Assembly: GCF_004363215.1 (NCBI RefSeq)
Contig: NZ_SNYS01000010.1
Span: 124,001 to 188,000 of the forward strand
Direction: 5' to 3'
DNA length: 64,000 nt
Origin: Methanimicrococcus blatticola
GTDB taxonomy: Archaea; Halobacteriota; Methanosarcinia; Methanosarcinales; Methanosarcinaceae
Of the stretch, positions 25,979-35,469 are shown piece after piece. Each line of letters opens with the position of its first letter. Position 1 is the stretch's first letter. Below the pieces are notes generated by a model. It had not been told where the DNA came from. It did not search any database and worked only from the letters and a program-made list of their open reading frames with translations. Both the position numbers and the translations under genes were made by a program.

Positions 25979-26284
25979 ATGTTATTTGATCAGGCCCGTA
26001 ATGAATTGGAATTAATCGACAGGCACACGCAGGTGCTGAAAATCGTCATTGAAAACGGACCGATCGGTATCTTAAAATTGTCCGAAATTACAGGCATGCA
26101 GGCGCACAAAGTGCGTTATTCGCTTCGTATTCTGGAGCAGAACGGATTGATTAAAGCGTCACCGCAAGGCGCGGTTGCAGGCGATTCTGTTGATGAATTC
26201 TTGAGAACCGCCAATGAAAAATTCCGCGAACTTAAAGACCTTTTGGAAATGATTGAAAAGCACGGCGATGAAATCATCCGCTGA
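25979..26284 (+). CDS. Winged-helix transcriptional regulator
   Basis: The 101-aa protein has a winged-helix DNA-binding core (about residues 15-70: VLKIVIENGPIGILKLS, HKVRYSLRILEQNGLI) and a C-terminal helical segment that could dimerise. ATG at 25979 is chosen because AGGT lies seven bases before it; ATG at 25961 would add six residues. It follows the FAH gene by about 100 bases and precedes gltX. The target genes are not evident. Confidence 0.82.
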   Translation: MLFDQARNELELIDRHTQVLKIVIENGPIGILKLSEITGMQAHKVRYSLRILEQNGLIKASPQGAVAGDSVDEFLRTANEKFRELKDLLEMIEKHGDEIIR

Positions 26285-26472
26285 TTTTTGTTTTTATGCC
26301 GCGGTGCCGTGTGCAAACGGGTTTGTTTTTAAAATATTTGCAAATCATTTTTGATTTTATCACTAATTTTCGTTTTCGGTTTGGCTCATATGAGCATCTT
26401 TAAATATCTAAAAAGGAAATTCTGTTCTTTCATCTAATTGTTATTTTTATATCATTGAAATAAGGGAAAATT

Positions 26473-28182
26473 ATGGCATTAGACCCCGAAGATTTACTCA
26501 CGATTGAAAAATTTACGCTTCAAAACGCTGTTAAATATGAAGCGGTGCCGCAGGAGAAAGCGGTTCTCGGAAAAATTATGGGCATCCTCCCGCAGTTGCG
26601 CAGCCGCGTTCCGGAAGTGACGGAGGCAATCAAAGAAATTGCCGCGAATCTGAACAAAACAAAGCCGGAAGACTGGCGCCAAAGATTGGAATCCATCGCG
26701 CCCGAATTGCTTGAAGAACTTTCCGTTAAGAAAGAGCCGGAGAAAGGACTCAAAGCGCTTCCGAACGCCGAGAAAGGCAAAGTCGTGATGCGTTTTGCCC
26801 CCAACCCCAACGGTCCGCCGACAATCGGCAGTTCCCGCGGCATGGTTGTCAATTCCGAATACGTCAAAATGTATGACGGCAAATTCATTCTTCGTTTTGA
26901 TGACACTGATCCCGACCAGAAACGCCCGATGCTTGAAGCGTATGATTGGTACGTCGATGATTTCAAATGGCTCGGCGTCACGCCCGATGAAATTGTGAAA
27001 GCGTCTGACCGTTTTGATACTTATTATGAAATTGCCGAGCAGCTGATTCTCGCCGGTCACGCTTACGTCTGTTTCTGCGACGGTGAGACTTTCAAAGGAT
27101 TGAAGGATAAAAAGCAGGCTTGCCCGCACAGAGAAGCGGCACCTGAAGACAATTTGGCGCATTGGAAAAAGATGCTTGCCGGCGATTATGAAGAGCGTGA
27201 AGCGGTTCTCAGAATTAAAACCGATATCCAACACAAAGATCCCGCGCTTCGCGACTGGGGGGCTTTCAGAATTTTAAAGAAAGACCACCCGAGACCCGAA
27301 ATCGGCAATAAATACATTGTTTGGCCGCTTTTGGACTTTGAGGGCGCGATTGAAGACCATTTGCTTGGAACAACGCACATCATTCGCGGCAAAGATTTAC
27401 AGGACAGCGGCAAACGCCAGAAATATATTTACGATTATCTCGGCTGGACGTATCCGGTGACGCTTCACTGGGGCCGTGTCAGAATTGAAGAATTCGGCAA
27501 GCTCAGCACAAGCGGTATCCGCCGTGACATCGAGGCCGGCGTTTACACGGGCTGGGATGACCCGCGGCTGCCGACGGTTCAGGCGATTCGCCGCCGCGGC
27601 ATTCAGGCTGAAGCGCTTAAAAAATTCATGATCGAAATGGGTGTCGGGGAAACCGATGTCAGCATGAGCATGGATTCGCTTTACGCGGAAAACCGCAAGT
27701 TTGTCGACCCGATTGCGCACAGGATGTTCTTCGTTGCCGATCCCGTTGAAATGAAGATTGACGGCTACGCCGGCGGGGTCGTTGAAGCGCCGCTTTACCC
27801 GAATCAGCCGGAAATGCGTAAAATCGAAACCGGCAATCTCATTGTCGTAACGCGCGAAGATGCCGGCAATTTATCTGTCGGCTCAAAAGTCCGCCTGAAG
27901 GATTTGGGCAACGTTGAAATCACATCCGTGTCTCCGCTTGCCGGCAAATACATTGACAATTCAATGGAAACGACCAAGAAAGAAAAGATGAAAATCATCC
28001 ACTGGGCACCGGTTGACGGCTTGAAGGTGACGGTTCTCGGTCCGGAAGGCAATTTCGAAGGCATCGGCGAGCGTAATATCACGGCCGAGCTTGATAAAGT
28101 TGTTCAGTTTGAGCGTTTCGGATTCTGCCGTATTGATTCAGTCGACGGTGAAAATGTTGTTGCGTATTTCGCGCACAAATAA
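26473..28182 (+). CDS. gltX: Glutamate--tRNA ligase (archaeal type)
   Basis: GltX charges tRNA-Glu, and in archaea also tRNA-Gln for later amidation. The 569-aa protein has an N-terminal appended domain (about 1-100) and then the class I catalytic core. The signature FAPNPNGPP is followed by TIGS where HIGH is expected. The KMSKS-like segment is KLSTSG. The C-terminal beta-barrel anticodon domain resembles GlnRS, as in archaea. The overall sequence is strongly conserved, so the altered HIGH motif is unlikely to reflect inactivity; I believe similar variants occur in related methanogens. AAGGGAAAATT precedes the ATG. Confidence 0.95.
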   Translation: MALDPEDLLTIEKFTLQNAVKYEAVPQEKAVLGKIMGILPQLRSRVPEVTEAIKEIAANLNKTKPEDWRQRLESIAPELLEELSVKKEPEKGLKALPNAEKGKVVMRFAPNPNGPPTIGSSRGMVVNSEYVKMYDGKFILRFDDTDPDQKRPMLEAYDWYVDDFKWLGVTPDEIVKASDRFDTYYEIAEQLILAGHAYVCFCDGETFKGLKDKKQACPHREAAPEDNLAHWKKMLAGDYEEREAVLRIKTDIQHKDPALRDWGAFRILKKDHPRPEIGNKYIVWPLLDFEGAIEDHLLGTTHIIRGKDLQDSGKRQKYIYDYLGWTYPVTLHWGRVRIEEFGKLSTSGIRRDIEAGVYTGWDDPRLPTVQAIRRRGIQAEALKKFMIEMGVGETDVSMSMDSLYAENRKFVDPIAHRMFFVADPVEMKIDGYAGGVVEAPLYPNQPEMRKIETGNLIVVTREDAGNLSVGSKVRLKDLGNVEITSVSPLAGKYIDNSMETTKKEKMKIIHWAPVDGLKVTVLGPEGNFEGIGERNITAELDKVVQFERFGFCRIDSVDGENVVAYFAHK

Positions 28183-28220
28183 GCAACAAATAAGCAACAA
28201 ATAAGCAACAAATAAAGCAA
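28179..28220 (+). repeat. 11-bp tandem repeat across the gltX stop codon
   Basis: ATAAGCAACAA occurs three times in tandem (28179-28211) plus a partial unit, beginning at the gltX stop. It is a simple-sequence expansion just downstream of the gene. Confidence 0.8.
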
Positions 28221-28308
28221 AAAATCCGAAAGAGAAAGCAAAAAGACCCGAGAAAGCAAATCGGATGAAAAAGGAAAAGGGATATACGGTTTGAAATTTA
28301 TTCAATCA

Positions 28309-28344
28309 TACTTTCAAATATACTTTCAAATATACTTTCAAATA
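28309..28344 (+). repeat. 12-bp tandem repeat upstream of serA
   Basis: Three perfect copies of TACTTTCAAATA end 22 bases before the serA start. They could affect promoter or leader spacing. Confidence 0.8.
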
Positions 28345-28366
28345 ATTCATTTTGGAGTTAAATAAT

Positions 28367-29941
28367 ATGAAAATTTTAGTCAGTGATTCCCTCTCGGAAG
28401 AGGGATTGACGATCTTAAGAGAAAGCGGTTTTGACGTTGTTGTCGATACCGGTTTGTCGGAAGATCAGCTTGTTGAGAAGATTAAAGGCGTTGACGCGCT
28501 TGTTATTCGCAGCGGCACGCAAGTGACCGCACGCGTCATTGAAGCGGCGGACCAGCTCAAAATCATCGGCCGCGCCGGTGTCGGTGTTGACAATGTTGAC
28601 ACGGAAGCAGCAACCAAGAAAGGCATTATCGTGTCCAACACGCCCGACGGCAACACGCTTTCGGCAGCGGAACACACTTGCGCCATGATGATGGCGGTTG
28701 CCAGAAACATTCCGCAGGCTTGCGCTTCTCTCAAATCCGAAAAATGGGAGCGCAACAAGTTTATGGGCGTTGAATTCAACAAAAAAGTGCTCGGTGTCAT
28801 CGGTCTCGGCCGTATCGGCGCTGAAGTCGCCAAACGCTTCCAATCTTTTAACATGACGGTTCTCGGCTACGACCCGTTCGTTTCCGAAGAGCGCGCTAAA
28901 TCAATGGGCATCACGCTTACAACCGTTGAAGACATTTGCAGAAACGCGGATTTCATTACCGTTCACACGCCGTTGACGAAAGACACAAAAAATCTCATCA
29001 ACGCGGATATGTTTAACGTGATGAAACCGACGGCACGCATCGTTAATTGCGCCCGCGGCGGTATTATTAATGAAGAAGATTTGGTTGAAGCCGTCAACTC
29101 CGGCAAAATTGCGGGCGCCGCAATCGATGTGTTCGTCGAAGAACCGCCGTTTGCTTCCGGTCTCATCAAATCCGATAAAATTATCGTCACACCTCACCTC
29201 GGTGCTTCTACAGTCGAAGCTCAAGTGAATGTGGCAATCGACATCGCGCACGAAATCATTTCCGTTTTGAACGGCGAAGGCGCAAAGAGCGCGGTCAACA
29301 TTCCGGCCGTTCGCCCTGAAGTGATGGAATTCATTTCACCGTACGTCAAACTCGCGGAAGTTTCCGGCAAAATCGCGGCAACGCTGATCGGAACCGGCTA
29401 CGATAAAATCGAACTTGCTTACAACGGTGAAATTTCCACAAAAGATGTCCGAACCGTCACGCTTGCAGCTCTTAAAGGCGCGCTTGCAGTCGCTGTCGGC
29501 TCCGGTGTCAATTACGTCAACGCGCCCGGCCTTGCAAAATCCCGCGGTGTTGAAGTGAGTGAAAAGAAGTCTGAGACATCCGGCGAATATGCTTCTGTCT
29601 TTACCGTGACAGTTGCAGGCGGCGGTAAATCTGTCAGCGTTTCCGGCACAGCTGTCGGCAACGACATTAAAATCATTCAGATTGACAAAACACGGGTCGA
29701 TGTTTATCCGTCCGCACACATGATTTTTGCCGACCATGTCAACAAACCCAATGTGATCGGCCCGTGCTGTCAGATTCTCGGTGAAAACAACATCAACATT
29801 TCCGGCATGCAAGTCGGTCATGTGAAAGTCGGCGAATCGACCATCATGGTCATCAGCGTTGACAGCGATGTTCCGGAAGCCGTTTTGAGTAAATTGACGA
29901 CGGTTGACGGCGTTTTGAGCGCGAAGATCGTTGCGATTTAA
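28367..29941 (+). CDS. serA: D-3-phosphoglycerate dehydrogenase
   Basis: SerA oxidises 3-phosphoglycerate in the first step of serine synthesis; serB lies at 12.6 kb. The 524-aa protein has the catalytic and Rossmann domains (GLGRIGAEVAKR; catalytic His region TPHLGAS), an intervening domain (about 315-445) and a C-terminal ACT domain (about 450-524), which in this family binds serine for feedback inhibition. ATG at 28367 follows GGAGTTAAATAAT; the frame is open to TTG at 28352. A short hairpin terminator follows. Confidence 0.96.
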   Translation: MKILVSDSLSEEGLTILRESGFDVVVDTGLSEDQLVEKIKGVDALVIRSGTQVTARVIEAADQLKIIGRAGVGVDNVDTEAATKKGIIVSNTPDGNTLSAAEHTCAMMMAVARNIPQACASLKSEKWERNKFMGVEFNKKVLGVIGLGRIGAEVAKRFQSFNMTVLGYDPFVSEERAKSMGITLTTVEDICRNADFITVHTPLTKDTKNLINADMFNVMKPTARIVNCARGGIINEEDLVEAVNSGKIAGAAIDVFVEEPPFASGLIKSDKIIVTPHLGASTVEAQVNVAIDIAHEIISVLNGEGAKSAVNIPAVRPEVMEFISPYVKLAEVSGKIAATLIGTGYDKIELAYNGEISTKDVRTVTLAALKGALAVAVGSGVNYVNAPGLAKSRGVEVSEKKSETSGEYASVFTVTVAGGGKSVSVSGTAVGNDIKIIQIDKTRVDVYPSAHMIFADHVNKPNVIGPCCQILGENNINISGMQVGHVKVGESTIMVISVDSDVPEAVLSKLTTVDGVLSAKIVAI

Positions 29942-29982
29942 TTTTTGAATTTAATACAGATTTTATTTTTTAATTTGAGTCG

Positions 29983-30008
29983 GCAGGTTTTATCCTGCTT
30001 GCTTTTTT
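29983..30008 (+). terminator. Intrinsic terminator of serA
   Basis: GCAGG (29983-29987) pairs with CCTGC (29994-29998). A T run (TTTTTTT) follows after TTGC. The stem is short. Confidence 0.65.
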
Positions 30009-30040
30009 TCTATTTTGTTTATTGTAAGCTCGGTTGGAGA

Positions 30041-30063
30041 TTGTGCCTCCACCGGGGGCACAA
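30041..30063 (+). repeat. Hairpin element, copy 1, between convergent genes
   Basis: TTGTGCC (30041-30047) pairs with GGCACAA (30057-30063), extended inward by a T-G pair and CC/GG to a 3-base loop. It is followed by TTGAGTTCGG. Copy 2 at 30204-30224 has the same plan. Confidence 0.65.
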
Positions 30064-30203
30064 TTGAGTTCGGTCTGTTTTGCTATGTTTTCCTTCTTTT
30101 TGCAGCTGCTGTCGCGCGCGAACTGCACCATTTTTCAAAAATTAGCAAAAACGCAAGGTTAGGTTTTATCTTTTTGTTTTTCGATAAAACAGAGGGAGGG
30201 GAG

Positions 30204-30224
30204 TGTGTCACCGCCGGTGACACA
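30204..30224 (+). repeat. Hairpin element, copy 2, with changed but paired stem
   Basis: TGTGTCACC (30204-30212) pairs with GGTGACACA (30216-30224), with a loop GCC. It is followed by TTGAATCGG, as in copy 1. Both copies share a GGAG before the stem. The stems differ at several places yet both stay paired. Confidence 0.65.
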
Positions 30225-30269
30225 ATTGAATCGGATAAATCATTTGCTGATTTTTCTAAAAAGATCTTC

Positions 30270-31454
30270 TCAGTCATTCATCCCGTCATGACCGCCGTAA
30301 TAATCATTTTCATCCTCAATTCCCATGCTGTCATATGTTCCGGTGCCGATGGCAACGCCGGGCAATACTTTGTTTCTGACGTAAATCTTACGTTGCGGGA
30401 TGGGAAGTTCAACGCGTTCTGCACGGAATCTGTGAAGGACTTCGCTGTTGATGTAATCTCTGGATTCCCATTTTCTGTCATAACGGTTTGAATAAAACGT
30501 GACCATGTATTTCAGGCGGTATTCTTCAATATCCAAAAGGAAAACTTCGGGAACCGGGTCGTCTAATATAAAATCGAAGTTGTCAGCGGCTTGTGTTGCG
30601 ACTTCCAACAATATTCTTCTCACTTTTTCAATGTCTGAATTCGGGCTGACATAAAAGGTCAGGCGGACTTTGATTTTGACATCCGGAAGCGCGTAATTTG
30701 TAATAATGCTGCTTGAGACGGTGGAGTTTGGAATCGTCATCAATTCGTTATCCAATGTTTTTATGCGTGTGCTGCGGTTTCCGATATCCATGATGTCGCC
30801 GACATGTTCGCCGATTTTGACACGGTCGCCGATTTTAAAGGGACGGTCGACGTAAATCATGGCGCTGCCGAAGAAGTTGCCGAGCATATCCTGGGCGGCA
30901 AGCGCGATTGCGATACCGGCAATACCTGCGCCGGCCAAGAGCGGTGTCAGGCTGATGCTATACAGTTTTAAAATAACCAAAAACGCGACAAACCAAATAA
31001 CATAAACGGAGATCAAATCCAAAAGACCTAAAAATCGGGCGGTAAAATCTCTTTTAGAACCGCGTGCCGTTCCGTGAATGAATTTCCGGCCGTAAAATTC
31101 CATGACATTTTGAACCAACGCCGACAAGAACCAAGCGGCGACAATGACGAAAAAGACTTCATTTAATTCCGTCTCTCTGTAAAGTTCCAATCCTTCCGGC
31201 GTCAGGATATATTTTGAAAAACCGTAATATGCCGGCAGAAGAAGCAGAACAATCGTTGTCGGCTTTCCGAAGGATGCCAACAGAATATCGTCCCATTTTG
31301 TTTCCGTTACCTGCACTTTCAAAAGCAAAGCCTTTCGAACTTTTCTCATTACAGCAAATAATAAAAATCCGAGTGCTATGAAAAAAAGACCTGTTATGAC
31401 CATATCATTTTGATTGATATACGGCAGTATAAACTCTGAAATAAACGTATCCAT
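30270..31454 (-). CDS. Mechanosensitive channel, MscS family
   Basis: The 394-aa membrane protein has four or five predicted spans in the first 190 residues. The pore-lining helix has the Gly/Ala pattern GAGIAGIAIALAAQDMLGN. Next is the beta domain (DRPFKIGDRVKIG, GDIMDIGNRSTRIKT, IPNSTVSS), and a C-terminal cytoplasmic domain follows. Such channels open under membrane tension to release solutes during hypo-osmotic shock. The tail after residue 370 is acidic and Gly-rich. It is convergent with serA, with two hairpin elements between them. Confidence 0.93.
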   Translation of the reverse strand: MDTFISEFILPYINQNDMVITGLFFIALGFLLFAVMRKVRKALLLKVQVTETKWDDILLASFGKPTTIVLLLLPAYYGFSKYILTPEGLELYRETELNEVFFVIVAAWFLSALVQNVMEFYGRKFIHGTARGSKRDFTARFLGLLDLISVYVIWFVAFLVILKLYSISLTPLLAGAGIAGIAIALAAQDMLGNFFGSAMIYVDRPFKIGDRVKIGEHVGDIMDIGNRSTRIKTLDNELMTIPNSTVSSSIITNYALPDVKIKVRLTFYVSPNSDIEKVRRILLEVATQAADNFDFILDDPVPEVFLLDIEEYRLKYMVTFYSNRYDRKWESRDYINSEVLHRFRAERVELPIPQRKIYVRNKVLPGVAIGTGTYDSMGIEDENDYYGGHDGMND

Positions 31455-31636
31455 CCTGTTTGCCCCACGCTTTGAAGATTTTAAGCCTTACTCTATAATT
31501 AAGTTTTCGTCTGCTGATTCTTGGCAAACTTCCTTCATTTTTTTCATAAAAATATTTATACACCTGTTTATTCTACACTATCAAAACATTTTATTATCAG
31601 GGTTTGATTTTTGAGCAAGTTTAACAAGGGGAAAAT

Positions 31637-33961
31637 ATGCGATTACGTTCGGTTTTATCTCAATTTCTATTGATTGTTTTAATTTTATTTTGTTTGACGG
31701 GGGCAGCTTCTGCTGCAGAGCTTGTTTCGAGTGACGGTTCTGGCAATGTCATAATTACTATTGATCCCGGATTGTATGGCAACTCTCTACCAATAAAAGG
31801 GACCGAAGATGTTGTGTATACAGATGCGATGTATGTTAATGTCGGGCATTATAAATCTAGCAGCAGTTTGGTAGATTTCACTTATAATATCTCAAATAAT
31901 CCCTCTTTTCATATTTTTATTAATGATTCAGGTGTCCAAAATCTTACTTTGAATTTAGTTGGTCCCACATCAACTTCTTTAGATTTTCTTAATCTTGCAC
32001 TGGGTCCCTCCTCTTCTCTTAATGTCACTTTCAACGGCAATGGACATAACATCCTATTCGGGAATTTTGTTGCGAATGGGGGTACCAATGGGTTTGGTAA
32101 TTTTGAAATTTCCGGATTGAATCTGTCAAATGGTAATTTGGATATCTCAAATTTGAATTCAACTTCTCAAAAATTGAATATTAATAATTCTAAAATCAAC
32201 GGGTCTGTTTTAATTTCTAATGCAGCATTCGGTACAAACCCGACAAGTTTAAAATTCAATTTCTCGAATTTAGCGGTAACAAACGGACATTTGGACTTGT
32301 CAGATATTCGCGCAACGGATTTGCTTGTAAACAATTCAACATTTGAAAGCGGAGGCATATTCATTTCTTCTTCTTATTCCGACAATATTCCAACGAACAT
32401 TGTCTTAAATAATGTAAGTGTAATGTTGGAAGGAGATATTGAGATCGGGTCCGGATCATCAGGTGCATTTGGAAACTTGAATGTTTCAAATTTGACTTTA
32501 ACAAACGGTAGTTTTAATGCTTTTCAATTTGATATTTCATCCCTTGATATTGTTTTTAAAGATTCATATGTTAATGGATCAGTTCTCATCGATAAAGATT
32601 ACGGGGGGGTTTCCACTCGTAACGTTACGGTTTCAAATTTAACTTTAACAAACGGGTCATTGGAACTGTCCGGAATAACTTCTTCTAAATTGTTAATCCA
32701 AAATTCTAACCTTTCAAATACTTCCTATCTCGGTTCCTATTCTCCGGGCATTATCCTCAATAACATGACAGCGACTGATGGAAAAATTGTTAATACAACA
32801 GTAACCCTTGGAACTTTTTCTTTGATTTTTTCAAAAGGGGCATATGATATTTCCGGGAATAGATTCTCTAATTCGGGGTATGTCTTTGATTTTCGAGATT
32901 TGAATTTTGTAAGTCCCGTTGGTGTAGACATATATAATAACAAACTTTGCAGTGATATGGATTATATTTTTTCCACTGGTGATTTTTCTGCAAATGTAAC
33001 TTTTTATAAGGCACCGACTTCCGGCAGAAGTATTATGGGCGGTTCCAATATTGCAGGTAATTATTGGACAAATTCCGATTTTACAGGGCATTCTGATTTG
33101 TTGAGCGTATCCGCGTTGGGATATTCTGATGTGCCTTATTTAATTCCTGCATCGGTTGGTGTCTATTCTGATAATTACTCGCTTACAAAACCTCCTTCAA
33201 ACGGCGGTGGCGGCGGCACTGAAGGTCCCGCTCCGATTGTAATACCTCCTGCTGAGCCTGAACCTGAGCCGCCTCAAACACCTCCGGCTAATCCGGAGGA
33301 TCCGACTCCCGAGACGCCCGGTCCGGGTGCCGAACCTCCGTCCGGCTCTTATAGTGCCGGTTCGGGAAGCGGTACGAATCAGATTTTAACCGAGTTGAAA
33401 GATGAAGGCCTTTCCACAGAAGAAGTTGTGACAGGATATGTCGCGCCTGCATCTGTTGTTCTCGGCGCGACAGCAGGATCTGTCTTATTAATTATTTCCG
33501 GTATCATTGACTTTTTCTTTGATGTAACGTCCGGTCAGGTTCGCGGTTTGGCAAAGGGCAAAGCCAGTCTGAAATTTAATCCTCCGGGATTGTCTCAGAT
33601 TTTTTCGGCACGAACCGCTTACATGGTGCTGTTCTTCATTTTCGGTATCGGTGTGATTGATACGTTTTTGGGGGATGCGGTTGAAGCGTCAATGAACGGC
33701 GGTCTGCTGACACCTTTTACAGCTTACATTTCCCCGCTTGTCCTTTCAACAACCGTTAATATCGGCGGCGGATTGTTCTTTGATGAAGTTTTGGAATTCA
33801 TCTTCAAAAGAATCGGAAAATATGTCAACCAAACTACGGGAATCTTGGATTTAATCAAGTTCGGCGGAACCGCAAACGCAATTGTTTTTGTCTGTTTGAT
33901 TGGGTTGGCCGGCGGATTGCTTGCATTCTGCGTTTATTTCCTGGAATGGACTCTCATTTAA
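31637..33961 (+). CDS. Secreted surface protein with beta-helix-like repeats and C-terminal membrane domain
   Basis: The 774-aa protein has a signal peptide (residues 1-29, ending in AASAAE). A long Asn/Ser/Leu-rich region follows, with recurring phrases such as LTLTNGSL and VSNLTLTNGS at about 20-50-residue spacing, suggesting a right-handed beta-helix. It is rich in N-glycosylation sequons. A Gly run and a Pro/Glu-rich linker (about 525-575) lead to a C-terminal domain with about four predicted membrane spans (about 605-774). A cell-surface protein anchored by a multi-span tail is the likely role; function is unknown. GGGGAAAAT precedes the ATG. Confidence 0.8.
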   Translation: MRLRSVLSQFLLIVLILFCLTGAASAAELVSSDGSGNVIITIDPGLYGNSLPIKGTEDVVYTDAMYVNVGHYKSSSSLVDFTYNISNNPSFHIFINDSGVQNLTLNLVGPTSTSLDFLNLALGPSSSLNVTFNGNGHNILFGNFVANGGTNGFGNFEISGLNLSNGNLDISNLNSTSQKLNINNSKINGSVLISNAAFGTNPTSLKFNFSNLAVTNGHLDLSDIRATDLLVNNSTFESGGIFISSSYSDNIPTNIVLNNVSVMLEGDIEIGSGSSGAFGNLNVSNLTLTNGSFNAFQFDISSLDIVFKDSYVNGSVLIDKDYGGVSTRNVTVSNLTLTNGSLELSGITSSKLLIQNSNLSNTSYLGSYSPGIILNNMTATDGKIVNTTVTLGTFSLIFSKGAYDISGNRFSNSGYVFDFRDLNFVSPVGVDIYNNKLCSDMDYIFSTGDFSANVTFYKAPTSGRSIMGGSNIAGNYWTNSDFTGHSDLLSVSALGYSDVPYLIPASVGVYSDNYSLTKPPSNGGGGGTEGPAPIVIPPAEPEPEPPQTPPANPEDPTPETPGPGAEPPSGSYSAGSGSGTNQILTELKDEGLSTEEVVTGYVAPASVVLGATAGSVLLIISGIIDFFFDVTSGQVRGLAKGKASLKFNPPGLSQIFSARTAYMVLFFIFGIGVIDTFLGDAVEASMNGGLLTPFTAYISPLVLSTTVNIGGGLFFDEVLEFIFKRIGKYVNQTTGILDLIKFGGTANAIVFVCLIGLAGGLLAFCVYFLEWTLI

Positions 33962-34045
33962 ATTCAATTCAAAAAATATTTGGTGCTTAAAACAGAATCG
34001 TGCAGCATCCTTGTTTTAAATCGCTGTGCGCTGTTTTAAGAAACC

Positions 34046-34053
34046 TTTATATG
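34046..34053 (+). promoter_or_regulatory. TATA box for the rpl18e-rps2 operon
   Basis: TTTATATG is preceded by a purine-rich AAGAAACC. It would start transcription near 34075 and leave a leader of about 155 bases before rpl18e. Confidence 0.6.
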
Positions 34054-34230
34054 CCATTACTCCTTTCTAAGCGGTCACCTATAGGAAAATAGCGTATATC
34101 TGATTTTGTAAGATATCTTTTTTGATATTAATTTCAGGGTACTTTATTTTCGAACGCAACCTGCTTTTCATATTTTTAAGCAAACTGCGTGAGTAGGATT
34201 TTTATTCAAAAAATCTTGCGGAGGAAAATA

Positions 34231-34611
34231 ATGGGTAAGAGAACACTTGTAAAGCTCTCGAGAAAGACAAATCCGAGAATGATTAACCTTATTTTGACGC
34301 TTAAAAGCGCCAGTACAGAAAATGATGCACCGATCTGGGCCGCAATTGCCAAGAAATTGGAAAACCCGTCCAGAAACTATGCCGATGTCAATTTGAGTCA
34401 AATCAACAGACACGCAAAGGAAAATGATGTCCTTTTGGTTCCGGGAAAAGTCCTCGGTGCCGGTGACGTTACCTTCCCCGTGACCGTTGCAGCTTTGAAC
34501 TTCAGTGTCGGTGCGTTTGAGAAAATCACCGCAGCAGGCGGCACATGTGTCCGTATCGAAGACATCATCGAAGAGAACCCGACAGGTTCCGGCATCAGAA
34601 TTTTCCAGTGA
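34231..34611 (+). CDS. rpl18e: 50S ribosomal protein L18e (eL18)
   Basis: The 126-aa product is an archaeal/eukaryotic large-subunit protein, starting [15 protein letters not shown] and containing [14 protein letters not shown], both typical of eL18. GCGGAGGA lies seven bases before the ATG at 34231; the frame extends upstream to 34189 but lacks a ribosome-binding site. It is the first gene of the conserved archaeal rpl18e-rpl13-rps9-rpoN-rpoK cluster. Confidence 0.96.
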   Translation: MGKRTLVKLSRKTNPRMINLILTLKSASTENDAPIWAAIAKKLENPSRNYADVNLSQINRHAKENDVLLVPGKVLGAGDVTFPVTVAALNFSVGAFEKITAAGGTCVRIEDIIEENPTGSGIRIFQ

Positions 34612-34622
34612 GGTGCAAAGAC

Positions 34623-35045
34623 ATGACAGTTATTGACGCAAACGGATTAATTATGGGACGTCTGGCAAGTATTGTCGCAAAGCGTCTCCTTGCCGGTGAA
34701 AAGATCGATATTATCAACGCCGAAAACGCGGTTGTTTCCGGAAACAGATACACTATTTTTGCAGACTACCGCCACTCTGTCGAGAGAGGAAGACCCGAAT
34801 ACGGTCCCTACTTCCCGAAGAGACCGGAGAGAATCTTGAAAAGAACAGTTCGCGGAATGCTCCCTTACAAAAGACAGAGCGGCCGCAATGCAATGGCAAA
34901 TCTCAAAGTCCACATGGGTGTGCCGGCAGAACTGAAAAGCGCAAAAGCCGAAACAATTGAAGCCGCAAGTATGACACGCCTCAGCTCCGCAAAATATGTG
35001 AAGCTCGGTGAAATCGGCAAGAATCTCGGCGCTAAAGTGGAGTGA
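34623..35045 (+). CDS. rpl13: 50S ribosomal protein L13 (uL13)
   Basis: The 140-aa protein starts [20 protein letters not shown], the conserved N-terminus of uL13, and contains the basic RVRG-like segment [14 protein letters not shown] at 34623 follows GAGGTG by seven bases and is preferred over the longer frame from 34545, which overlaps rpl18e out of frame. It starts 11 bases after rpl18e and is followed by rps9 five bases on. Confidence 0.96.
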   Translation: MTVIDANGLIMGRLASIVAKRLLAGEKIDIINAENAVVSGNRYTIFADYRHSVERGRPEYGPYFPKRPERILKRTVRGMLPYKRQSGRNAMANLKVHMGVPAELKSAKAETIEAASMTRLSSAKYVKLGEIGKNLGAKVE

Positions 35046-35050
35046 TTCAA

Positions 35051-35458
35051 ATGGCAGAAAAAGTTGTAAACACTTCAGGTAAACATAAAACCGCCGTTGC
35101 CAGAGCAACCGTTAAGAGCGGAACAGGCATCGTCAGAATTAACAAAATCCCGCTTCCGATTTACGGCAACTGGCTCGTGAACCAAAAAGTTTCCGAACCC
35201 GTTAACATCGCCGGTGAAGCGGTCATTTCCAAGCTCGACATCATCGTCACCGTTCAGGGCGGCGGCTTTGTCGGCCAGGCAAACGCAGCCCGCACAGCAA
35301 TCGCAAAAGGTATCGTTGAATTCACCAACGACACAGCTGTTCGCGATGCATTTGCAGAATTTGACAGAAGCTTGCTTGTCAGCGACTCCAGACAGAAAGA
35401 ACCGAAATACTTCGGTGGTCCGGGCGCCAGAGCAAAATACCAGAAATCTTACAGATAA
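35051..35458 (+). CDS. rps9: 30S ribosomal protein S9 (uS9)
   Basis: The 135-aa protein has [15 protein letters not shown] near its start, [19 protein letters not shown] in the core, and the C-terminal basic tail [11 protein letters not shown], which reaches the P-site tRNA in the small subunit. All are features of uS9. ATG at 35051 is preceded by GGAGTGA; a GTG at 35042 would overlap rpl13. It sits in operon with rpl13 and rpoN. Confidence 0.97.
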   Translation: MAEKVVNTSGKHKTAVARATVKSGTGIVRINKIPLPIYGNWLVNQKVSEPVNIAGEAVISKLDIIVTVQGGGFVGQANAARTAIAKGIVEFTNDTAVRDAFAEFDRSLLVSDSRQKEPKYFGGPGARAKYQKSYR

Positions 35459-35469
35459 AGTGATAAAAC

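Noticed and set aside
26494-27234. 246-codon opposite-strand frame in gltX
   Set aside because: It lies entirely within a conserved gene; the sequence is a codon-bias shadow.
30015-30491. Plus-strand open frame across the serA/MscS spacer
   Set aside because: It runs through two hairpin elements and the antisense of the MscS gene; no ribosome-binding site and no plausible protein features.
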